64,000 nt of DNA from Liolophura sinensis (taxonomy: Eukaryota; Mollusca; Polyplacophora; Chitonida; Chitonidae): NCBI RefSeq assembly GCF_032854445.1, contig NC_088306.1, forward strand, positions 24,091,764 through 24,155,763, given 5' to 3'. A program made the translations under genes and the position numbers. Below, one piece after another: positions 13,024 to 24,690 of the stretch. The notes beneath the pieces were generated by a model. It had not been told where the DNA came from. It was given only the letters and a program-made list of their open reading frames with translations, and made no database searches. Every line of letters begins with the position of its first letter. The first letter of the stretch is position 1.

Positions 13024-13854
13024 CTGTGAAAGCGAGATGACCAAGAAAATACTAAGGTAACCGTCTAAAAGAATTTGAAAAGAAGTCTTGGAATTTTCGC
13101 CAGGTGCCTTTTGCGACTGCTTCGTTCGTTTTGTCATACTGAATTGACACATGTACTTGTCATAATATATGCGCCTCGCACAATGTTGCTCATGTAGGCT
13201 TTGTAAAACAGGCCCGCGGAGCCTCGATTGTAGGACCGTCGTTGACTTACGCTTACTCTTACCATGGAATATTTCTAACTATACCCTAAGAAGTTGAAAT
13301 TAAGAAGGTTGATACATAAACTGTTTTTAAAGTTAAGTGTATTTCTTTTAATTTTAATTCTTTTTACTTTTCATGTACATGTAACTTATTTTCTACTATT
13401 ATTCGTTTTGTGGGTGCAGTGTTCCCTCTCTCACTCCCCCCGTTTCATCAGTAATCAGAAAAAGGTAATCAAGGGCAGATCACTGGTGAGGGATTGTATT
13501 GAACAAAACGTGTAGCACGCTAAATAGACCTGACGTATACACTCATCAGCGGGCAGGTTAAAAAATCGATTAGGAAGCAATGGGCCCGAGTGCAAATAAT
13601 TACACCTATAAAGTAGGCACGTGCGCACTATTTCACCTTCTTCCCTGTATTTCTCCTCTCACGCGCCTATACGTTTAAGTATCTGCCAAATCAATCCGCT
13701 ATTATTATGACGACTGCATACGTATAATGACCACTGAATTCCGCCAAGGAGCCAGGATAACGTGCTCTTTGCCCTTATATGTAGTTGTCTGCAGCTGGTA
13801 CTCCTTTTAAACAGTCCTTGGAACTGTATTTTTTTCCCGGCTCGCAAAATCATC

Positions 13855-13965
13855 AAATCCCTCTCCGGCCGTGCGTGGGAAGGTGCCAACAACCTTCCCT
13901 CGGGTTTTGCCTGATTTCCTCTCACAATAATACTGATCGCTGTTGTGTAAGTGAAATATTCTCAC
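13855..13965 (+). mobile_element. SINE family A, old fragment
   Basis: CTCTCCGGCCGTGCGTGGGA to GTGTAAGTGAAATATTCT, diverged and without head or tail. Confidence 0.6.
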
Positions 13966-14266
13966 TAGACTAAGCATGTATTCAGGCGGTCATATAATTG
14001 CACGCATATGGTGTAGTTAAATTGACAACGAAAAAATACTTATTAATTTTTTGTTAAAGTTCTGTGCGTGTTTTATTTTTTTTTCTGAGGAGACCCTTCA
14101 GTCGCAGTTATAATTTAGGAATTCGCACAGAGTCACAATGGTAAAATAATCAGATCGACAAATTTAACGATATAGAAATCGTACGATCGCGGAGGTGCTA
14201 CTCAGACATACAAGAAAAGACAAGGGGCGGAAACAGGCCTGAACAGGCATAGTTATTTTACCAGTA

Positions 14267-14310
14267 TTCCGATGTCATTTCCCCTTTTGCTAGGGGAAAT
14301 GACATCGGAA
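14267..14310. repeat. Perfect 18-bp hairpin, 8-nt loop
   Basis: TTCCGATGTCATTTCCCC (14267-14284), loop TTTTGCTA, then GGGGAAATGACATCGGAA (14293-14310). It lies at the left edge of duplication copy A and is not seen at the matching place in copy B. Confidence 0.9.
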
Positions 14311-14552
14311 GGAGAAAATCGTGTCACGCGCACACTACCCAGTTATTGCTAACCGGCCAAATAGGGTTCGTGTCACGCCATAGTAAACACTTGTGTTATA
14401 GAACTAACTCACCCATGACTCAAATTTAATAACATGATTTTCCCCATGTGTGCGATTCAGTTCAGTTCGAACTGCGATATATCAGATATGCCAAATCACA
14501 AAAATAAAACCGTATGTTATTTTTAACTTTATGTTGGATACTTTATCCAGTC

Positions 14553-14650
14553 ATATTTATTTATTTATTTATTTATTTGATTGGTGTTTTACGCCGTACT
14601 CAAGAATATTTCACTTATATGACAGCGGCCACCATTATGGTGGAAGAAAC
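14553..14650 (-). mobile_element. SINE family A tail fragment
   Basis: (TTTA)n then GATTGGTGTTTTACGCCGTA to ACCATTATGGTGG. A diverged counterpart lies at 22236-22325 in copy B, so the insertion predates the duplication. Confidence 0.8.
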
Positions 14651-15134
14651 CATACATATATTTGGTCTGGTGTTGTGTCTTATTTTAAAGTGCAAAGGTA
14701 CGCGTGATACAGATAGGGAAATACCAGTGATCCTTAAATATGTACTTATCGGCTGCCTCCCACGATCTCATTTATACGGCTAATAACGTCTCCACGAAAT
14801 ATCCTGTCACACAGAAAACGACATTCAGTACTCTTGTCGATGCGTTTACTTCCTATGTCTCATTTGCTCTAAAAGCAGGTCACCAAGGTCAGGTTTTGAC
14901 CAAAGGTTTTACAGAGCATATTAGACACTACACACAATTTCGTAGACATATTGACCTGTGTCAGCTAAAGGAACTATCGATGAAGTTGAGACTGACAAGA
15001 GTGTAAATGCTTACATCTGTAAAATTGTCACGTGCGCACTATTTTACCTGCTAAGCTGTATTCCTGTTCTCACGTTCCGCGACCCAAGTGGTTTGCAAAT
15101 CAATCTGCTAACTACGAACGGCACAGACAGATAA

Positions 15135-16330
15135 AAAAATGGCTTGCTTGCCAAAGTGTAGCGTGGATTCCGTAAGAATCGATGTACTACTGACCATGCG
15201 GTTACTTTAGAGAATACAATAAGACGTTCACTTATTAACAAAGAATATGTGCTTGCTGTCTTTTTAGATATAGAAAAGGCATATGACATGCTGTGGAAAA
15301 GGGGACTGCTTATCAAAATGCAAGCCTGGGTATAGGTGGTTAAATGTTGTACTGGAGACAAAGTTTTTTTGTCAGATCGCTCCATTAGAGTTAGAATAGG
15401 TAGAGAGTATTCTAAGGTGGTATGAGTTGATAATGGCACTCCACAAGGAAGTGTTCTTTCACCTACACTGTTCATTATAACAGTAAATGATTTGCCTACA
15501 AAAGTTAATCCTAAACTGAACTGCTCACTGTTTGCGGATGATAAAGCTGTATGGTGCGTCTCTGGAAATCTATCTGTAGCTTCAACGTACGTGCAATAGG
15601 GAGTTGATGACATCCTGAAGTGGAGTAAGTTGTGGGGATTTGAGTTCTCACACATGAAAACAGAGTGTTTGATGTTTACTCGGAGGCGAACTAACTACTT
15701 GCCCCTGCTATTTCTCAATGGCAGGGTGAGTAAAGTCTCTTCTAAGTTTAAATACCTGGGTATGGCCTTCGGCAAGCAGGTCACTTGGTCTGAACATATC
15801 AATTTCATTATTGCAAAATGTCAAATCTGGGAAATCATGGAGAGCAGATAAGACCAGTTTGTTACATATATATAGAACCCTTATCCGAACATGTTTAGAT
15901 TACTGCTGGGAAGCGTAGGGTTCAGCATGTGTTTCCCTTAAGGGTAAATTAGATGCCGTGTAATATGTTGCTCTCCAGACATGCACACGGAGTTTGAGGA
16001 CAACACCACTCAACGTACCTCAGACACTGTGTAATGAATGGCCATTATACATTAGAAGTCAGTTCCACACTTTAAAATGTTACTAAACTTAAGTCTGCCA
16101 CTGGAAATTTGGCCTCTGCTGATTTGGAAGCACCTGGTTATGACGTCTTATATGAAGATAATCTAAAGGACCCCCAGCCCTTTAAGCTCCGGGGTAATAA
16201 TATCTCCCAGAGATCTGGTGCTGACCAACTTATGGTCCAAGGCTGTATTATCCCTCTTTTCCCACCTTGGCATGTTTGTATCCCAAACACTTCGTTTGAA
16301 TTGTTGTCTGTGCAGATTTAACGGGTATTT
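15135..16330 (+). pseudogene. Jockey-type LINE reverse transcriptase relic
   Basis: Frames read RGFRKNRCTTDHAVTLENTI, then VFLDIEKAYDMLWKRGLL, then NGTPQGSVLSPTLF, NCSLFADDKAVW and KFKYLGMAFGKQVTWSEHI. These are reverse transcriptase domains in order, with the FADD catalytic box near 15531. They are followed by the basic C-terminal region typical of Jockey-like non-LTR elements. Several stops and frameshifts make it inactive. It is absent from copy B at the matching site (22801-23235). Confidence 0.85.
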
Positions 16331-17099
16331 TAATGGCTCTCCAGTTTCTTAAGGTGTTTAAGCCAAAAGGCAAAAGACTTTTCACGAACCTCCGGTCGAA
16401 ATTATTTTTTCAAAACCTACATGTTATACTTATGTTTGTGGAACTTAATGAGAGAACTGCCTTGGTGAAGACGTTGGATATGATGCAGCACAAAATCAGA
16501 TAGTAGTGGCAGAAAATGCCCAATGCAATTGATGGGGAACATTGCCCGGTTAAAACAAGTCGGTACACGCGTCGTTTGCGAAAAGCGATCACTAAGATTA
16601 CGATCGTAGCCTTAGCTTACAATCGACACCCTCTTGCACGCAAGGATTTTGTAAGCTGCAATAGTCGTAACTTACAAATCGGATCAACCCTATTGTAAAA
16701 AAATTACAATCCCCTTAATCTTATTGTAAGCACCAATATTTTTCTTAGATACACTGCTACTTAGATATTTTGTAATCGTTTTGCAAAGATCTGTGACTGT
16801 CTCAAAAGTTGTTGCGAGAATTCTTTCACATGTTGTAGTAGCTGAATGATTATGATGTATAGTCTAGGCGCTTGAACCGACTGACATGTATGATGATAGA
16901 AGAGCAGGGGAAACGATTGACATGACATCGTCTTGGATGCTGGACAGATGTTAGCCTTGAGGTGTCACTGTACTTTTGCACCTGAAGTTCAAGGATCTTG
17001 AACCTTTGACCATTTATCGCCATCAAGATTGATAAAAGCTGGGACTGAACCCGAGGCTTGTGTATTAAAAGACAAAATGAATCAGCCATGACCCGCTCC

Positions 17100-18550
17100 C
17101 GTTATGAATAATAACTTACACGTATATAAATATCTTAAGAGATGATTATGAGTGGGAGAATTTTCATCTGCAGAACCACGCGAGGACCAACTAATTGTGA
17201 AACAAATCAGAATTCAGGACTTCTTTTGGTTATTTAATTTTGTAATAAAGTGTGATTACTAAGAATGTGCTGGCTGTGTGTAATCTTCGGGTTATGCTAG
17301 GAAACTAAGATCATATCTCAGTGACTTTTTGTATTCTTAAATTTTCAACTTTTTAAAATTCTGTTTTGATGGTGAGGAATTGTGTTTGATGGAATTTATT
17401 TATTTGATGGGTGTTTTACTCTGTACTCAAGAATATTTCACTTATAAGATGATAGCCAGTGATATAATGGAACGTAACCAGCGGGCCTACAACCTGAAAT
17501 TCTGATCTGCTTTTAATACTTGCATGTGTTCATAATTGTTTCCATTCATAGTGAAAACTATTTTTTCTTCTGTTATCTCCTGATTATGAAAGCACCTTTT
17601 CCTTCAGCTGAGATTAGAGTTTCACCTTCAGGCTAAAATCGTAAGGAGCGGAGTATTTTTCCAAAATAGTTTTCCAAATTAATAATGAATATGCAAAAAA
17701 AAAAATAATTTAACCATGTACAGATCCATCATGGTTTTTTCTTCTTTGTTTTTAGATAACTCCCTTTTATAACTGAAATCAACTCAAAAGCATTTTTGAT
17801 GTAGAACAACGATATTTCAGTGATTTTTTTTCCAGTTTTAAACTTTTTGACGCAGCATAATTGTGTGCGGACCAAATGTGTCAGTTTGCAATACAAACAT
17901 CGCACCCTATGCATGTACATTTGTCGAAATATATGAGTGGATCTACGCAAATGAAGTTGTTTACCTTTTGGACTACCGTAGCCTAGTGATATGACTCACT
18001 GAGGTGTGGTCTGGTATCATAATGACTGAAGAGATTCTTGCTTAAGTCTTACTTAATTGGTTGGCTGACAGGCAGTGGCGTTACCTTCTGCGGAGATTTC
18101 CGAGCACTTCTGCAACCAATTTGTAGCTTCGTAGTTGGGAACTTTATAGAAGTTGGGAAGGGTTTCGTGGAAAGTTTTATATGTTATGAGAGATAAAACG
18201 ATGTATGTGCTATCAACAAAACCGGAAGGAAACAGGCATTCCCGATTCAAGCGAAGCCTGGGCTATAAATTGTTTAACTATAAAAAGTTGCTCAAATTGT
18301 ATACTGTGCAAGTTTTTTTGTACACGAGGAATTTTTGTAGGTAAACATCTTCTCGTGCAGAATGAAATACAATTGCCGAGGAAATCTCCCAGATTACAAC
18401 ATTCCTAAGGTGGATGCGTGACAGGAACACAATTCAGATTCTGAACGAAGTGCACGAGACGGTCGATTCTACCAGAAGTTTTTCACTTGCTCAGAATGTA
18501 TATAATGGTAGATAAGTCTGTCTATTTTCTCGCATAGGCACATTGTTACT
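17100..18550. other. Insert specific to copy A, mostly unrecognised
   Basis: AT-rich sequence with one SINE fragment and no gene. It has no counterpart at the matching position of copy B. Confidence 0.4.
17394..17470 (-). mobile_element. SINE family A tail fragment
   Basis: ATTTATTTATTTGATGGGTG then TACTCAAGAATATTTCACTT. Confidence 0.65.
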
Positions 18551-21500
18551 AATGGAAGGTAATGTACAAAATCACATCAAGCGTTGCATTGTTTTGAGGA
18601 GCATGGGACACATTGAGCATAATTTTGACGCAGATTATCAAAATCAGTGGAACGGAAGTGCCTGGAATAAACCATTGGCCAGTCGTTAACTTCGTTTTCC
18701 ACGAATGACTTACAAACTTGCACTATACATATCGGTCACACATGCTGCCTTCAACGAACGTTGGATTTTAATCTTAGAATTTGGAGAATTCTACACCACT
18801 GATGTCTTTTCAATTGCAATTCACATCACTCCATTATTTTACCTAAGTTCGCTTAAGCCGTGGTGCTAAGTGACGTCTAAGCTGTAACTATTTAAGCATT
18901 TACATGTACAGTTAGAGTTAAACCTTACACTATGTAAATTGACAAGAGACCTTGTTTCACCGGTTACTTGCAACCATTTGCAAACTACATATGTGTCGTT
19001 ACTGCTATGGGTTTACTCTTCATCCTGTAATCTTTTATATCGTGAGTTTTATTGTCAACATGAACTGTGAGAGGGCAGAAATGTACAAAACTCCCTCTTT
19101 GATAGCGAAACTGAACACTTATCTTGTATTCCTCGTCGCCGATGTCACGCGTGTTACATGCACCACTAAGTCACTAAAGAGAGTTTTAAGCACTGATGTA
19201 CACAACCTTTTTGCCAACGGGAGATTTGAAATAAACTCGCCAACGGTTGTTATTTGTATGAACATCATGCCGTCCTCCTATCTGTCCTTTTGTCGTTTAC
19301 GAAAGTTTCTTTTAAGTAAGCTTCTTCCATCTTTACATACTCGTTAGAGACCCATAAACAAACAAGCCTTCCAGTGTTGTAGAAACAGATTGTTTTGTCA
19401 TAACTAGCCGGCATCATCAGACAGACTAGCCTGGCATCTGACTGTTTTCTAGAAAAGGCACTTTCAAACACCGTCACATCTGGTGTCATCATAAAATGCC
19501 TACATTTTAGCTTTTCTTCCGTTTGAGCAAGACTGCAATAAGAGTGGTGGGATATGATATCAATTTCTTCTGCTAAAAGCAAATATATTGGACAACGAGC
19601 TTTTAGTTGGATTTTGTCGCGGAAACATGTCTGCAGGCCAAACGTCATTACCACATGGATATTCTAAAAATCCATTTCTCCAGGGTTATGTCAGGAACTC
19701 GTTTGCTGATCTAAGGAATAAAATTGCAATCAGCTTGCATGTCTTATCGAGCGGTATACAGCTTCCTGTCTAGCTTGAGACAATCCGTTATAATGTACAT
19801 GGGGAAAGTTCTTACTGTATTTATTCTCCATAATCTTAGACTCCCAGAACTTTAAGTGTGTCGGACGTAGTTGTTAAACGATTAGGCTAAATATGAAAGA
19901 CGATACATTAAAGACAAGGGGGGGGGGGGGAGGAAGCGCAAACAAAAAAGTTTATTCCCAAAAGTACAAAGTCTGCAATGAAACCATCAACGAATTTAAA
20001 ACATCTTCCATTTTTATAAAACACTCCAAATATGCCGTGGATGGAGATTAAATTGGTCAAGAGGTAGTTTATTGGTTTTACGTTCAAAGGACAGGGGGAT
20101 TGGCCAAGTATTCATTATTTCCCTTGTGGAGATGCTAAAGGCATTAACTTAAGTATTAATAGCCCAAGAACAAGATCATGGCTATAACTAGAGAAAAGAT
20201 GGCTGTGAAGTGGGCAAAGGAGTATAGTAACAGAACTTTTTCCTTTTGAAAACTCATCTGTTTATTGATGTAATCTGTTGTCCTTTCCCATATAATATGT
20301 AAACTTAAATGGTGTTTGGAGTCATATTTCAGTCATATCAAGTGGATCATCAGCATTTCGCAAATAAATCTAAATCTACAAGATTCTGAGGTCTAAGTGG
20401 ATTAAGGCTGACCTCATAAAAAACCTCGCCGCAAGAAACTGGAATTTACAGCAAGTGTTGACAGCCACCAGCATATATGTATAAGGTCGTACTCATCTGT
20501 TCGATTTTCAAATCATGTATCATATGTACGAATGTGATCTGCTACGTTTTATTTCGGTCAGTAATCACTCCTGGGTTTTCTAATGAAGCGGCAATGCTTT
20601 CCGGCCTATCGTGTCTTGTTTTGTTTTTTTCCACTTTTTTTTTTCGAAGTTTTTGTACGGGTCATCTAGGGCAGTCGGTTCATTCAAGAAAACACGTAAC
20701 ATGTCACAATCCAATATTACCAGGGAGAAATCGGCACGCAAAGTTTTATATCAGCTCTCCAGGCACGTGCGCACTTTTTCACCTTTGGGGACAGTATCTC
20801 CTGCCCTGACGTGCGTATCAGTTGTCTAGCGGACAAATCCCTCCATGTACAATGGCGACTATACAAGTAGTCCTGTTTACTTAAAGCTGCAAATAAAGGT
20901 TAGAGAGTATAACTATCCCACGTCGTTCGTTATGACCTGATCTTTCCACGGTCTTCGTGACTTATCAACTGTTTCATTTCTTTCTGAGCGTGTGTTGCAA
21001 AAGCAAACAGGTGTATTTGTGTACGTTTTCCTGTTGTATCACATGTAATATGCTATAAATATCGTTGGCTGTGTTTGATCAAAATCCTCTTTACTGTATC
21101 GGAGTGCATTATAAAGACATTAATGAATCAAACGTCAACCATAATGGAAGCTCCAAATAAATTACCACTGTGACAATGTAATGAATCAGTTAAAACAAAA
21201 TAAATAAAACCAGAGCAGCGACCACATGTAAGGGTGAGCTAATCTTGTAAATATACCTCAGTTAGCGTTTTATTCTAACTGTTCATGTCAATGTTTTAAT
21301 GCTAGAAAATGGGATGTTTATAGCACCATGGTGTAAGCTGAATTAGGTGAAATAGTGCAGTGTTGTTAATTGTGTTTTAACACGTCACGAGTCAAGACTA
21401 GCTACCAAAACAAGTGACATTAAGAAAAACAGTTGACCATTTTTGATGGTATCCGAAAAACGTAATGAATGATGTAACCCCTCACATCTAACAAGTATCC

Positions 21501-22235
21501 AATTTATGTACTATTCTAGACTGCAGGTTGTCGTTTATAGGATTTCAACTGTTCATGTATGAAGTTTTGCCATCTTATGACGATGCCTAACGATTAACAA
21601 GAATAACACACAACTGGGAACAGAACGGCAAGGATTTTAAACATTGTCTTTATATTGACTTATAATAACCTTACCAACCTAGTTTCTGGGATAATAACAT
21701 TTGACCTTAAATGAAATGGTCACACAAGAAAAAAGATCAAACAACAGCTATATATTGGGTGAGTTGTACAGGATAGGGGGCGTGCAATTGGCTACTGATT
21801 ATATTACATGCAATAATTGGGTGAGTTTCGGGATAATGTTAATAATGTTAAGATAATTATAAGTGTATAAATTATCCACCTTGTCGTAGAGACGGCATGA
21901 CAGGCACCTACTTAACTCCCTAAAGTGGTAACTGTGTAAATTATTTTTGTTGTTGAGTTCTTACAAGGCCATAGAAACAAGGAAGGAAAAAGTCGTGTCA
22001 CGCGAACACCACCCACCTCAGGCTAACCAGCCAAATATTTCTCCTGTGACGCCTGCGTAATTATCTCTGCTGTAGAATAATTTAACCATGATTATTAAAA
22101 TTAGTAACATCATTTTCTGAGTGTGCGCATTTTAGTTCACTTCAAACAGCAATATCTCGGTTATGCAACATTCCAAAAATGTAACCGCATGTTTTTTTTT
22201 AAACTTTGGGTCGGACATTTTATCTATGCATATAT

Positions 22236-22325
22236 ATTAACTAATTTATTTGCTTATTGTTTTTCGCCGTACTCACGAGTATCTCACTTATAGCACAACG
22301 GCCATTATTATGGTGGGAGAAAACC
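22236..22325 (-). mobile_element. SINE family A tail fragment in copy B
   Basis: Diverged match to 14553-14650 (TTTTTCGCCGTACTCACGAG, ATTATTATGGTGGGAG). Confidence 0.6.
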
Positions 22326-24334
22326 GGGCATACATACATCTGGTCTGGTGTTGTTTGTTCTTTTATAGGGCGAATCTGATACATATCGTGAAATACCAGT
22401 GGTTTCTAAAATATGTACTTATCGGTTGCCACCCACTTTCTCATCTACGGCTGATGATGTCTCCCCGAAATATCCTGCCAAATAGAAAACATTAGTTCTC
22501 ATGTCGACCTGTTTGCTTAAAACTCCCCACGTCTCACTTGTCCTGAAAGCAGGTCATCGACAGTCGATTCTGGCCAGAGGATTTACAAAACACACCAGAC
22601 GCTAAACACTATTCCACAGAAATAATGAACTGTGTCAGCTAAAGAAAGTATTGAAGAAGTTGGAACTGACGCCAGTGGATATTCTTACAGCTAGAGGTTA
22701 GGCAAGCGAGCAATATTTCACCTGCTAAGCTGTATTCCTGCTCTCACGTGCCGCGACTCAAGTGATTGGCAAATCAATCCGTTAACGGCGAACAACACAG
22801 AAGTAATGGTAACCTTAAGTCCTTCAATGAAACGGTTCATTGGAGCCGTTAAACAGCAGCTCTTTTCTAAGTTGGTGTTCTTTTCACAGCTCAGGAAATT
22901 TAGCTTCTGGATTTTTTTCTCTATGCATCAGAACTGATAAATCGCTTTGTTTTATATTATCCATATTTGTTTGATATCTAGTATTAATTGCCATGGCGTA
23001 AGAACATTTTTTCACTACCTGTATAATGTTTAGTCGAATTTTATTTATGTTTATCTGGTTGCCTTTTAAATCTATACCCAAGCACTTTTCACTTATTCAG
23101 TGACATGTTAATATAGTTGGAGAATCTGAAGGAAACCACCAGTCTTTGGCGACTTATTTCTGCTCATCCTCAAATCGATTTGTACGCCTTACTGGAGACA
23201 GGCAAAAAACTTTGCATGGACATAAAAGTGAGCAGCCGAAATTATTTATTTAAAACCTAGTACATATTATATTTTGTTTGTGGAACTTAATGAGAGCACT
23301 GCCCTGGTGAAGACATTGGATATGATGCAGCACACAATCACAGAATAATGACATCGGATTGTCCGTTATTTGGCTTATTCACATGTACTTACTAGGGGAA
23401 TCCAACAAGGGAAGCGTCCAGGCTTTACCAGACAGATAGTGGCCAATGCATTTATCAAACTGATGGAAGGCAATGGGAAACATTGCCCGCTTAAAACAAG
23501 CCGGTAGAGGGGTCACTTGCGAAAAGGAATCACTAAGATTACAATCGTAGCCTTGACTTACAACAGTCTCCCTCCGCCACGAAGGGATTTTGTAAGCTAC
23601 GGTAGTCGTAACTTACAATCAGTAATTGCAATCGAATCAACCATGTCGTAAAACATTTACAATCACTCCAAACAATCATCAATACTTGTCTTAGATAAAT
23701 TGTAACTTAGATATTTTGGAACCTTTTGGCAAAGATCTGTAATTTAATTGTCACAAAAACTGTTGCGAGAGAGATGTTTTTCACAGGTTGTTTGTTGTTA
23801 TCAGCTGATTCACTATGATGTATAGTCCAGACGCTTGACCCGATTGGCATGTATGTTGTTAGATCAGGGGAGGTAACAAGTGTTCAGGTACTAGACTATA
23901 TGATGGTAGAACTCTTTTGAAAAGGAAGGCAAGAAAAAGTTAATGACTGGTACGTTTTCCTTGCATGGAGGCCATAATTATGTATGAGTCAAATTCGGCA
24001 TACCATTGCGGTCGTACCTCAGAAAAGTTGCATTCTCAATACATTTCCTTTGTGCAAGCGGCGAAACAATTGCAAACTCATTCGTAATGTTTATAATGCA
24101 TGGCATCTAAGGTCTCCTTATGAAAGCGAGCCCAAGAATTGTTGTTCTCTTTTCTTCTATATAATAATCCAAAAATGAGTAGTTATGCTCTAAAGCAATA
24201 TTTTGCAGGCATTGCGGCGCAACATAAGAGAACGAGCCAACAGTTGAGGGTCCCGGATCTGAAATGCATGTCTAAAAGTTTTCTTTTTATGAAGCCTGCG
24301 CCCATATGTCTTCTTTTCCAGTGTTTACGTGTTG

Positions 24335-24690
24335 GGATGACCGCTTCGGTGGCCTAATTGGCAGAGTGTCCACCTCGAAGTCTGCAGACCCCGGGATCAA
24401 ACCCTGGTCGGGTCACACCAAAGACTTTAAAGGTTTTACCTACTGATTTCTCGCTTGACGCTCACTACTGGGGGGTTAGGGCAAGGCAACACTGGTTGGT
24501 TCAGTGTCATTAAAATGGGACTGGTTTGGGTGTCATGTCTAGTGTGTTCGGCCTGATGCTTCGGTGGCGGCAGTACATTTACAGAATGGACTCGCCCTGT
24601 TACAAGAAGACGCAACATATGCACACATACCTAATAACTCTTCGTCGTCATATGACTGAAAAATTGTTACGTACGACGTTTACCCGTAAT
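24335..24690 (+). mobile_element. SINE family B, full length with tRNA-like head
   Basis: The head has an A box (TGGCCTAATTGG) and a B box (GGGATCAAACCC); the T-stem CCGGG/CCTGG pairs, but the anticodon arm is degenerate, so it is a SINE head and not a working tRNA. The body reads CGGTGGCGGCAGTAC and ends CATATGACTGAAAAATTGTT then ACGTACGACG. From memory, similar SINEs are common in molluscs. Confidence 0.75.

Larger units (their letters stand above)
14250..21930. repeat. Segmental duplication copy A
   Basis: Matches copy B (about 21960-28400) in the same order and orientation. Anchors: 14322/21990, 14650-15130/22318-22800, 16395-17050/23240-23880, 18570-21570/25050-28345. Copy A alone carries LINE-derived sequence at about 15135-16330 and an insert at about 17100-18550. 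The longest aligned block, from AACGGAAGTGCCTGGAATAA onwards, is nearly identical for hundreds of bases. Open frames inside it are not conserved between copies, so no gene is called. Confidence 0.85.

Noticed and set aside
15044-15655. 203-codon open frame on the - strand
   Set aside because: It is the antisense shadow of the Jockey-type reverse transcriptase relic read on the + strand.
24341-24420. tRNA gene
   Set aside because: A and B boxes are present, but the acceptor and anticodon arms do not pair properly and a family B SINE body follows, so it is a SINE head.
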